A stretch of DNA of 64,000 bases from Parelaphostrongylus tenuis (lineage: Eukaryota > Nematoda > Chromadorea > Rhabditida > Metastrongylidae): assembly GCA_019055375.1 (NCBI GenBank), contig JAHQIW010003651.1:163718-227717 (forward strand). The letters are read 5' to 3'. How positions within the stretch are numbered: position 1 is the first letter of the stretch; each line of letters begins with the position of its first letter. Both the position numbers and the translations under genes were made by a program. The notes beneath the pieces were generated by a model. The model did not search any database and was not told the origin of the DNA. It was given only the letters and a program-made list of their open reading frames with translations. Shown piece by piece: positions 34,972-45,659 of this stretch.

Positions 34972-36330
34972 TTATGGTGTAGAAAAGTTCTGTCAATTAT
35001 TGTTTTGTTAATTTCAGCAGTGATATGATATTTTTTAACAGTCCTGATGATTCTATTAAATTCATTGATCATGTGAATCTAGATCTGCTTGCGTAAGTTA
35101 TCGATTGTGAAAGTCAAAAAATCGCAGTATTTGAGTTACACAAGATGTTTTCACCGTGTCCCAAGAACGTATGCAAGCAATTTCAAACGTGTATTGGCTA
35201 GTGTGATAGATATTCGAGACCTTTTCCCCCTTTACGGACCACACGGGGTACTAATTTGGTTGAGATCGAGCAAGTTTGACAGCCGCATGTCCTTACCCCA
35301 GAAGCTTGAAAACTACTCTTGACAGATGGCAATCATTGAGTGGGCCGAATACGCAGGAGCCTAGCACTACTAAAGGCAGATTCTTCGGCACCAAAGTGTT
35401 GAGCATTCAAAGGCCTGTGTACGCCCCGTGAAAGTTGCTCGTAATATATACAGTTACGTTTCTGTTGATGAAGAACAACGAGTTTTTCCGGTGGCTCAGA
35501 TGCCGACCCAGATCACCACAAAGGTCGGAAAATGACTGTGGTCTATGGTTTTGCTAATGCGAACTTCTACTGACCTTCCTTGAAAAGTCGGCGTCAATTA
35601 TGGTGACTGTGAAGTTGTTCGGCTTTGACACATGCTTGAGCCAGATAGGTGGGAAGCGTGTGCGAGCATCTTGTGCAACTCAACTATTGCGAAACGTTGA
35701 CCTTTGAGATCCATAACTTGAGCACAACTTAGAATATTCAAATAAATATATCAGATTCTAGACCAAAATTGAACAAGGAAATTAACAAAACCATCAGCAT
35801 CAATAAAAAATATCATATCAATGCTAGAATTAGCAAAATGGAAATCGACAAAACTTTTTCCTTACCCGATATGTGAATATTGAGCCCGCTAACTCACCTC
35901 CGAATTTGAGAAGAAAAAGATAGGCGATGAAAGAAGAGCTGAATGAGAAAGAACTATCAGTTATAGCTGATGGTGTAGAGACCATTAAGAGTCGTAAAGC
36001 CTAAAGAAACTACGCCGTACAAACGAAGATAGCTGCTCTCCGAAGTTAGACGTAACATCTACAAGATAATTATACCTGATGGAGTGATATTTAGTTGTGT
36101 TGTAGACTATACAGAGCAGTTGGAATGAGTGCAAATTTTCAAACTTCAGTCACTTTGTAACGAAAATGAACTGGTGCATTGTTGAGTAGACTTCGTACGA
36201 CATTTGATATTTTAATGACTAACAACTTGATAGAGTTTGACAGAACGGAACAGCTCAAAAACTCGGATGTTTTTTGTTATCCTCACCCTATTTCGGCCTT
36301 CTAAAAAAAATGCAGATTCTGCTTTTTTAT
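34970..36330. other. Coding-like scraps of unknown origin
   Basis: Short protein-like pieces (for example around 35625-35700, D-R-W-E-A-C-A-S-I) recall further Tc1/mariner transposase debris, but I cannot place them in family order. No intact gene. Confidence 0.25.
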
Positions 36331-37500
36331 CTAAGGTTTTAGTAGTCACTTGATAGCTTACACTTCGGAAATTGCGATGGTAGATCCGGTCTATTAAAAG
36401 ATTTTGCATTGAGCTGCGGAGTGATAAAATTATGTTTCACATTTGAGCAGTTTCACTGAACAGACCTCTTCCCTCAAACTTACAGTAATCATTTGATGGC
36501 TTGAATCTTGGCTATTTTGATAGTGTACTTGATTTTGAAAAACTCCATAGTGCGATGTAGCAGCCAAAAGGAAATTGGGTTTCACACTTGGCGTGCACTA
36601 CCTGCTCCTGTATGTGGATGGCATTTTGCAACTTTGAACCAAGCCTCCGAGTTTTGCAAAATAACGTTGATTCAGTAGCATGAATTCAAATGATTCTAAT
36701 TCTCAGCATTAATAAACTATCTTCTATCGTCCTGTGAGCTTGAGTTTTTCATCCTAAGTCTGGGCCTAAACAGCTTAAGCCTATACACGAAAAGCATGTT
36801 AACGCGTAAAGGAAATTTTTATCTATAGTTTTTTTCGAAACGGGAAAAGAATCTTAAGTTCAATAACAAAAATCGCAAGCTCACATGTGAATCACGCAGA
36901 GTGATGAGTGCGCGTCAAGTTGAAACCCAATCTTCTTTTAGCTGCTATCGCACTAGAAAGTCCTTTTTTAAAACCAAGTGCACCACTGAAACGAGATTTA
37001 AGCTATCGGAATGAAAGGAGAGAATAGTACCTTTCCGCTAAACGGCGACAAATGAATTTTAGACGTTATTCACTGGGCAAGAACTTTTTATAGGAGTATT
37101 AGTAAGCATTTGAAAGGTTGAATCTCTGACTGGAGTAGACCGTAGCCGGTGTATTTGAAATATCATTTACAACGATGTGAAATCCAAAATCATTTTATGC
37201 TTCACACGACCCCTCGTTTATTTTTTCTATATCGCTTATAATTCGCTGGACAAAACTCATTCCATAATGTGCTAGTACTCCTTCGATAGCACATGTTTCG
37301 ATCAACTCAAAACTGTGTTTACTTTTTGGAAAAGCTCTTTTGATAGCTCTGTGTAGGAAAAGAGAGTTTACTGCTTTAAACCATGCTGGACAAGGCTCCT
37401 TCTTTAGACTCTAAGTAATCATTCATTAGCGTATGTTTCAATGATTTCAACGGTCGCTGTACTTATGTTCTGGGAAAGACCATTTTTCACTGCAACATAT
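36330..37500. repeat. Periodic dispersed repeat, block A
   Basis: A motif of the type TAGTAATCATTCGATAGC, followed by a TTTCGATNAACTC-like segment, recurs at about 36338, 36478, 37098, 37272 and 37409. The intervals of 174 then 137 bases (37098-37409) are repeated almost exactly at 38621-38929. No open frame of note. Confidence 0.6.
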
Positions 37501-38164
37501 TTTATTTTTTTGGCCAACATATTCTGCATTTATAGAGCTGATTCATACACCATATTAACAGCCAATTTGATGTGAGTAGATCCATTTGCAAACAAGAGAG
37601 CAGTTCGAGTACTGGGAGTTAAAATGAGTTCGTTTGTTGCTGTATTATTTTTCAATCAATGTTTTGTTAAACACCTTGTATTCAATCGACAACCTATTCA
37701 CTACAGAGTATTGACTAGTTTCTCTTTATGTGTTTATATCTTGAATTATCCCATATGCACATCTACGCTAGATTATATCATTCTGATAAAAATGTAAGAA
37801 ATCAATTCAGGCAATTTCTGAGCTAATTTGACTTTCAACCAAGACTGTATAGATGGTTTACAATCCTAAGACTGCATTTGGTCATAAAAGCGCTAATCTT
37901 TCCGTGACCACGTGCAAGTTTGCGCGGTGCACGCTTGAGAGTGTGATCATATCCTTCCCTCTACGCACTTTAAGTTGATGTCAGCGCATACCGTCTGTTC
38001 TCGAAGACTGCCACCACTTTTGCATCATCTACTCCTCAATGAGCATCCAATCACCTCAAACGAACTTAGGAATTAATCTTTGTAAGAATATAAAAAATTG
38101 AATTTGCTGCTGCAACGAATGCTTCGAATCACTCATGATTAAATTCCTCAGAAGGAAGAGGCAG

Positions 38165-38418
38165 CTCTGATTAATCTTTAAAGAATGCGTTATGTACCTG
38201 ACTTCATGAAACATCGTCGGAGGTGACTAATGCACATATGACCTTTACAATGACCCGCGATGGCCTATCGACGTATTACGTCAATGCCGCTATACTCACA
38301 GACAATTTACTAATTTGCCGACTACGGAGAGATGAAAGATTTGGTGAGCTTTACGCGCAAAACAACCAGCGACCACGTATGTATCGCAGGACACCTCTAA
38401 TCACTGCGCAGTAGGCGC
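38165..38418 (-). mobile_element. SINE family 1 copy, reversed
   Basis: TTAATCTTTAAAGAATGCG, CCTTTACAATGACCCGCGATGG and CACTGCGCAGTAGGCGC match the reversed family. It is inserted between the two blocks of the periodic repeat. Confidence 0.75.
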
Positions 38419-38539
38419 CACTTCGGTTTGCATAGGTCGAGCTACCTTTTTGCTTTTAACAACCTCTGCCATCATATCGACGTCCTTCGTAAGAGCAGCG
38501 TATAGGTTGATATTAGTTTTTTTGGAAACTGTCATAGGA

Positions 38540-39005
38540 TGTGGGATTGATACATCCCGTACTTCTCAGGCATAAGGAGACAAATGAAAAACCGACGTCA
38601 TTCGCTCCACAGGAGCTTCTAATAGGAGTGTTAATAATCATTCTAAAGCTGAGATTTCTGATACCACTTCTCCTGTTTTTTGAAACACCATTATATTACG
38701 CGATAAAATTCAAAGTAAAATTATGTTCCACATGACCCCGTGATGTTTTCCTCATCGCGCTTATATTTCGCTGTACGAAACTCCTTCTTTAGGATGTTAG
38801 TACTTATTCGATAGCACAAGTTTCGAGGAACTAAAAAAGGCTACCTTTGGAAAAGCTCTTTTGATAGAGCTGTAGGAGTAAGAAAGATTTGTGCTTTTAA
38901 CGCCACCGGACAGAGCTTTATCCTCAGACTATTAGTAATTATTCAATCTCATAAATTCCAGTGGTCCCAAAGATGTGCTTATTTTCTGGAAATATTGTTT
39001 AATAG
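38540..39005. repeat. Periodic dispersed repeat, block B
   Basis: The series of segments is the same as in block A: AATAATCATTCTAAAGC at 38621, AGTACTTATTCGATAGCAC at 38796, GGAAAAGCTCTTTTGATAG, then AGTAATTATTCAATC at 38929. The spacings are 175 and 133, against 174 and 137 in block A. Confidence 0.65.
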
Positions 39006-39319
39006 GAAAAGCGTGAGTTTTATATTTTCAACAACCTTGTTTACCTGCTAAATCACGAAGCGGGAGGGGGCGACCGACCGCGTTTGAAATATTGTTATTT
39101 AACTGGGGATTTTTTCATCGCATCGACAGAAACTTTTGGTAAAAACGTGTACTTTTGATCAACGAATTGCTCTCTACTTGCTTATGCGCTTTTCGTGCAT
39201 TCAGCAAATTATACGCATATAGAAACGATGGAGCACGGCGAGTATAAGGCGTAATTTTTTATGGATATTTCATCGTTATAAAAGGGTGTTCTTGATACCA
39301 GTAAAGTATGGCTGTAGCC

Positions 39320-39556
39320 TCAAGTTTCGGCTTTCGAATAGTTACTAAAACTGCTATTTCCTGAAAAGTTCCTGCTAAGCAAATGAGGTCGGTTTATCAT
39401 TTGTCCCCTTATACCTGAAAAGCGCGGAACATCCGATAGATCGAGTGTAGATGTCAAAGCACCTCCGATCACTGTGTTACACGGAGCCTCACTTGCGTAT
39501 ATATTTGCAAATAAACCAATGAATAGATAAGATTCAAATATATGTATTACTAGCAT
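39320..39556 (-). CDS. Candidate small secreted protein with a 54-nt intron
   Basis: Exon 1 (39556-39415) starts at ATG with a signal-peptide-like hydrophobic run (SYLFIGLFANIYASEA, likely cleaved near A-S-E-A). It ends CTTTTCAG|GTATAAG, phase 1. Exon 2 (39360-39320) follows CTTTTCAG, phase 1, and ends in TGA. The spliced product would be 60 residues, with one Cys and a Ser/Asn-rich C-terminus. The intron is 54 nt, divisible by three and free of stops, so retention would still give a 78-residue protein. A TATGCAG acceptor-like site lies just upstream of the ATG and could take a spliced leader. I do not recognise the family. Chance cannot be excluded for so short a gene. Confidence 0.4.
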   Translation of the reverse strand: MLVIHIFESYLFIGLFANIYASEAPCNTVIGGALTSTLDLSDVPRFSGIRGQMINRPHLLSRNFSGNSSFSNYSKAET

Positions 39557-40720
39557 TTTTAACGCTTCCTCTGCATAATTTTTGTATCGTAGTGGTTAGA
39601 ATTTTTTTGCAGTGCTCGCGATTTCCCCGTTAGATGAGATATGTTCAAGGCCGCCAGAGTTGCACATTGAAATTAGCAATGCTGGATGGTGTTACTTGAG
39701 ACCAGGATCAGTATTGAAAGATGAATCAACTACGGTGAGCATTCGATCGAAATCATCATAAGTTTGATGAAATTGTATCATTACATTAACAAATGCGATT
39801 TGACGGTCCGCTTGACCTTGCATCTCTCCAGTATCAGCAGATTGGCATTAGGCCTCCTAGTAGAATAGAAATACCAACCTAGTACATTGGTGGGCGACTT
39901 TCCTTCAACCTCGGCATAACCAATCAGTCATATTTTCATTGTTAATTAGGCGCATAGCACGAGGTTCGATAACAATTTTCAGTTGTAGAAAATGAATATT
40001 GTTATTAACACCTTCTACTACAGGCTTATCAAGAAAAGGATGCACCACTAACCTAATTGATTGTTTGGGCATTGCAAGTTACTTAATGAGCCAAATAAAT
40101 ACTGAATGTTGTGCAATCGATGTTTCGTAATACTGACGAGCTTGTGCCACGTTACTACAAGACGCTCTCTCTTGCGACCTAGTTTTTGAGGTTTTCACAT
40201 TCTTCGGAGATGCAATGAATCAAGTCGGATATCTATTGCTCCCTTAGAATGTTACGTAATATTAGCAAGTTCAATCCACTGGAAAACCACTCAAATAAGG
40301 TATCCTCGCTCAGTAATGCCTTTTTCTTAGCATTGATCTTGACTGATTGGTTATCTATATTTTCATGAAGACGCTCCATTCTGCTGCTGTCAGTGTTTTA
40401 TTAACTTGCACAAACCAAAATGAAATTTTTTAAAGACCGCTTTAGGTTTCATTTTGATGTGAATAATTGACATCCCGTTGCACTGCTTAGTTAGAGTAAA
40501 ACTGGCACTCCATTGGATTCTTTTCTATGCTGTTAGGTTGATGCGAAAGCAAATGCGATTCATTGTAGAAATTTGCCGTTTTCAATTCTAATCTGAGGAG
40601 CTCCTAGCATGTTGTAGCCATCAGAAATGGCTATTTTTCGCGTCAAGCTTAGGGATTCTACCTCAGGTTCTTTTCCGTGCATACACTAACAGCTGTTTGA
40701 AAATGTTCGTCACAAATGCG

Positions 40721-40840
40721 TATTTTGTGTGCAACGGATGAGAAGATAGGTAATGAACCGGAATGTTTCATTACACACATCACGTATTTCATCACATTCT
40801 GGTTCATTACCTATCTTCTGATCCGTTGCACACAAAAATA
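40721..40840. repeat. Near-perfect hairpin with about 45-bp arms
   Basis: TATTTTGTGTGCAACGGAT...AACCGGAATGT (40721-40765) is mirrored by ACATTCTGGTT...ATCCGTTGCACACAAAAATA (40794-40840), with a 28-base loop. A nested second palindrome (AATGTTTCATT at 40762, AATGAAACATT at 40841) allows an alternative fold. It is probably a very young foldback MITE or the end structure of the adjoining Penelope fragment. Confidence 0.8.
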
Positions 40841-40929
40841 ATGAAACATTACATTCTTATTACAAATAGAATACATAACAGGATACAAATAGAGGAAATG
40901 CGGCGCCCCCAAACGGAAAGCCTGGCGAG

Positions 40930-41510
40930 GAAAAAGTTCCATTCATCCTGCTCTTTATTTCTAACGAAATAAGTGCAGCCATTTAACGCTGTTCAAAAGA
41001 GAAGGTTTGGATAATTCGGTAGCAGTAGTCGAGATAGCATCAAGCACACTAGAGCGCCAATTAGTCCGCAACCGCTTGTATGACCGCCTCTGCGAAACGG
41101 AAAACTGCAAAGTTTGCCAAACGTCAGAGACGGCAATTGCATGAGATCTGGTACAATTTACCTGATCTCTTGCGAGGCATGCCGAGATGAACACATTGAC
41201 GAAACGGGCAGACCACTCTCCATCCGCATAAAAGAGCATCTAGTTGGGAAACGTAACTCCTACCCAAAAACTCCACTAGACACGCCTAGGGAGCAAAAAC
41301 ATAAAAGAGCAGATTTTGATGTTAAATTCACGGTCCTTGCACAGGAATCAAAAACATCCGCGCATAAAACTTTCGAAGCCTTTTGGATACATATAAAGGC
41401 CCAAAAATGAAGCGCTAAGAGGAGTGTCTCGTAATAACGCGTGACCTCTCACCATACCTCAGGCTAATCTTCCCGGCCTGGGCCAGGCACATCCTCGCTT
41501 ACACTCTAAC
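40930..41510 (+). pseudogene. Penelope-like element: C-terminal RT edge and GIY-YIG endonuclease
   Basis: The plus strand keeps V-P-F-I-L-L-F-I-S-N-E-I-S-A-A-I and then ERQLVRNRLYDRLCETENCK with C-x2-C. The GIY-YIG core is G-T-I-Y-L-I-S-C-E-A-C, followed by E-H-I-D-E-T-G-R-P-L-S-I-R-I-K-E-H-L; in the family the second motif is Y-I-G. The end includes F-E-A-F-W-I and, after a stop, LVITRDLSPYLRLI. A frameshift lies near 41138 and stops near 40975 and 41408. The GIY-YIG domain nicks DNA for target-primed insertion in this class. Here Y-I-G has become H-I-D, so catalysis is doubtful. The RT domain itself is absent. Confidence 0.8.
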
Positions 41511-41529
41511 TTTAAACTGATGGTCTTCA

Positions 41530-44360
41530 ATGATTAATTGAAAGACATATTTAAGCGGTGAGTGTCTTTGAAATGAAGGATTTACTATGCGACCCAAAAT
41601 TCGGTTCTTACGTTTTCTGCTAAGGTTATGAAGGCTTTTAACTGAATGATTTTTGCATCAATTTGACCTTTCCAAGCTTTGAAGATGGCGAACTTCGCCG
41701 AAACGTAAGCCGCCTTATTGGACTATTTATGCAGCATTACTACGCTGTATTGTTGTATTGCATCACTAGATTCACGTAAAAATCTGAGGACACAGCGACT
41801 GGCCTGATTGTGTTTTACACTTATCAGAATAGTTACTGGAGTACAACCAAAATCAAGGTTTCAGTTTTGGATGGGAATTTCAAAATTTTAGAAGCTTGTT
41901 TGAATGGCCCTTATAACTGATATAAGAAAGTGGAATAACACGCTTTTCGCAACAAGGTACAAGTTTGCTTGGTTTTGCAACTTAGACCCGATATTCCGGA
42001 TATAACTTCAGAGGTAGTTCAATGGTCGTTGGTTCATCGATGATTTTCACAGTTAAAAAATTTCTATATCTTTGAAAAGGAGGTAGTGACCGAAGTGCGA
42101 CCAATATTGTAGGCAAAACACAGTTTCAAATCACATTTCATTTATCTTCTGCAGCTTTAGTTGTACAAATACAGGTAGCAAAATTTGTTATCGATATAAT
42201 TTTTAATTCACAAGGAAACCTCTGTGTTTTCATTATTTCGCAAGTAATGAAGTCGGTATATTAGATGCGTACATAGTTAGACTACTAAGAGCTCACAACG
42301 ACTTTCGTTTGGTGCCAATTCGACATTACAAAACTCATAAGAGTTTCATCTCCAAATAATCACTATACTGCTGCTGCCGCATAAGATCTATTTATCACCA
42401 TAGCCCACAGTGAAGGCGAGAAATGAGTTTGTTTCGTTTCCGCAATTTGAGCTTTGCGTATCACTCAACACTGATAAATATGTAGTTTACATCATGTCAC
42501 TGCTCAAAAAAGCAATAAAATAGAGAGTTCTTGACGAAAGGTAAGGAGAGATGAAACATGAGTGTTGTGTAACTCCTCGAGTAACTTGAAGAGGATCAGT
42601 CCAATTACCGACTCCAGGTGCTCCACTCAACTGCTAATGAGCTTTCGTTAACAAAAAAGTTTCCAATCGAAACGTTAAGAAGCAATTATGCATATCGAGC
42701 TCTTCCATGCCGTTCCTTCGACACATTGTCACTTCTACCGTTTCTCTATATTCATCCGTGAGCTTTTGAAGAAGACGATAGCGCAGATCATAAGGTAAGT
42801 TCGAAGTTCAACTGAGCCAAATCCATCGAAAACTAGGCATAGACCCAGTGTACATGAATAGGTTGGAAAAGATAATATGCTCTAGAATGATGTACAACAA
42901 GAATGTAGAATCAATTATCTGATTCAAGATCTATTCACCAACTCCGTGATAGTAAAAATTGAGACCTTCGGTTCTATTTTAGCCTAAAAATCCGTGATAC
43001 ATACACCATTCTTCCTGCAGAATTTAGCTATGTTTCTTTTTTCTTTCTCCTTTTTTTTTGGCTTTTCGTCATCGCATTTACTCGCACGTGCTCTTTGGCC
43101 AGATGGATGATTGAACGTGAGAATCGCGGTGGATGTGCTTGCGATTCAAGTCTATTTCATTTCAATCCAAAATTCGTAATGCTGCATGTATGCCTTAAAC
43201 TCACAATGTCCATGCAGAAACGTACATGAGAGGACTGAAATTTCATACCGTTGGCTTCGAGTAATGCAAGTAATGAAATTGTTAAGTTAGTAGTTACTTA
43301 AATTGTAATAAATTAGCAAGTATCGTGACTCTAAATCTTTCACAAAATGAGCGCGGTTTGATACCACTACGTTTAAACCACGAAGAAAACGTTTCGCCTT
43401 GAACATTTTTAATAGTAACAACAGACTGTAGACGTAAATTCTAAAAATCTAAGTGCCGCATTTTGTGTATTGACGTCACAACGTGTGTGGGCCTGACTTA
43501 GTGGTTAGTCGTGCAGGTCATCAGAAAATAAACGCTGATTCTACTCTTTTCTCAAACACTGTACTGCAGCCACTTGAAGTCGCCTTAGCTTGACTATCTT
43601 TAAGAGTGCAGTGAGCCGAAAAAGGATGTGAAATGTTCAAAGTTCTTTGAGATGATGATTGCGGTTGACCGAATCGTATGCCAGAAGTTCTTGAATTCGC
43701 ACAAATGTCAGCTGATCGTTTAATCATCAAAGATACATACAACATTTGTGGAAGGATATTTTTAGTGGATAGCTCCAGATTTAATTCAAGGACAGCATCC
43801 TTCACGTTACTGTAAGACTCTCTTTTTTCAGTCAGTCCGGTTTTAATCCATTCTATGGATATTTACCTTTGTATGCTCTTCAATAGCCTGCCTACTTGTT
43901 TTGACGGAAGACTAATCTAGATCTCGACGTAGGTACAGAGACTATTTCGTATGCTATTTATAAGCAATATATTGCACATTTCATATGTAGTTGCTCTAGG
44001 ACTCAGAAAAACGGGAAAATTCTTCTCATCAATATTTTCGTAAATTGTGACGAGTGAATGGGTTTCCTTGGCAATGCCCAATACACCATTTGTGTTCGAA
44101 AGCTTAAATTTAGAGAATGACGCGTGGTGTAAAAAAAGCATTGAGAAAGAAAGTGAATCATGCCGCTCGGAATGCGCATTTATGTATAAGACGAACAAGT
44201 TAGCAGCCTTGTGCCGACATATTAGTAACAACGGTATTTCATTTCCCATAGCGATTCAAAATGAAAGACTCTTTGCAGTTTTGAAGGGCGAAACTGGAAA
44301 TTTTCTATCGTCGTACAGTTTTCGTTAATAAGGTTGAACTGTTATCCATGGTAAACACGA
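41530..44360. other. No supported gene
   Basis: There are short open frames only. The 94-codon minus frame at 43521-43805 and the overlapping 110/93-codon frames at 43917-44328 show no family resemblance, and no introns can be drawn with both splice sites. Confidence 0.35.
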
Positions 44361-44367
44361 ATCTAAA

Positions 44368-44630
44368 GCGCATGTGGCGCAGTGGTTAAAGCTGCTCTGC
44401 CACTCATCATCGACCAATCGATGATCGATGGTTCGATCCCGCGCTCAAAGCTTATCAAGCTTTCCCTTCCTTCGAGGTTGGTGAGTTGGCACCAGACTTG
44501 TCTGCGAGGAGAGCAGCACTGACTTGATACATCGGTAGGCCACCACGAGTCATTGTAAAGACCAACTAAATGCATGACAATGAGAGCATCCCTCAGGGAT
44601 TCATCAATGCCGAGAGCTTCATTCTGTTAA
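44368..44630 (+). mobile_element. SINE family 1 copy with intact A and B boxes
   Basis: GCGCATGTGGCGCAGTGGTT (A box) is followed about 50 bases later by GGTTCGATCCC (B box). The full body comes next, ending CCTCAGGGATTCATCAA. This is the copy most likely to keep an internal Pol III promoter. Confidence 0.9.
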
Positions 44631-45164
44631 CCATAGATCTGCATAATATTTGTTCGAAATTTTTGGTAAGTATCTACTAGAAGAGGACTTTCAATGAGTT
44701 CCACTCATTTTGTTGGGGCAACAGTTTCTCGAGAAATGCTCCCTCAATTTACTCGATTCACTACCTACGATTTCATAATCTTTCATTCAAAGTGCAAGTT
44801 TAAAAGCAGTGGAAAAGTAGGAAAGAATTTATTCTTTTTTCCAGTGATTCATAGGAATGAATTATCATCTAAATGTCAAACACAGCATTTCTCGCAAAAG
44901 CATCACTGTCGAGCTTCTTTTAGTATGGCATCAATGATAAACCGATGGGCGGCAACAGCCGACGGTTAGTGATGTTGACCAATTAATCATGAGAATGCCG
45001 AAACCAGTTTGCATTAAACTAGAGCCGGAAATTCTTATTCTTCCGTGATCCGCCTTATACAAAGCTGTTGGCCTTACCATTTCCCCAACTTCACCGTCTC
45101 AAAATCGATCGTCATTTTGCTACTTTTCCACAAATCGGACCCATGTTCAACCTTTTTGCTTCTT

Positions 45165-45330
45165 TGTAGAGACTTAGTAGTCATTCGATAGCCGAATTCT
45201 CAAGAATTCGAACGATGCATTGCATTTTCGAAATCTCTCCTGGCTACGCTGTAACAGTAAAAGTAAAATTGATTTCACACTCAGACATTTTTTGTTGCAC
45301 AAAGCCTTCCGATGGTATACTTGGTTTCAA
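45165..45330. repeat. Relative of the 36-39 kb periodic repeat
   Basis: CTTAGTAGTCATTCGATAGCC, followed by a TTTCACACTC-containing segment, matches the unit of blocks A and B but is diverged. Confidence 0.4.
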
Positions 45331-45659
45331 ACAATTTTTGCTTCTTAACACTGGAAAAAAATTGCAGTTCGCACGCAGCGCGCATTCTTCACTCCGGTAT
45401 GTGGATGCGATTTCGCAGTATCGGTATCCAGCCAACGCGCTTTCGGAACATTACACACACTTTAGCCGAGAAGAAATGCGCACGTACTAAAAACTCGCTT
45501 GCAAAAACCAAGCTTACCATTGAAGCTATCGAGATTTGTGCTATCGAATGGATGCTGAAAATATAAGGGGAAATCTGTGAGGACGAGAGTGTAAGACATA
45601 AGTTTATTACCACTTCCAAACCGCAATGAAGTGTTTTTCCCGAGTCCAAATACATCGTT

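Noticed and set aside
45244..45655. Cluster of overlapping 63-91-codon frames
   Set aside because: All overlap the periodic repeat relative and lack splice or family support.
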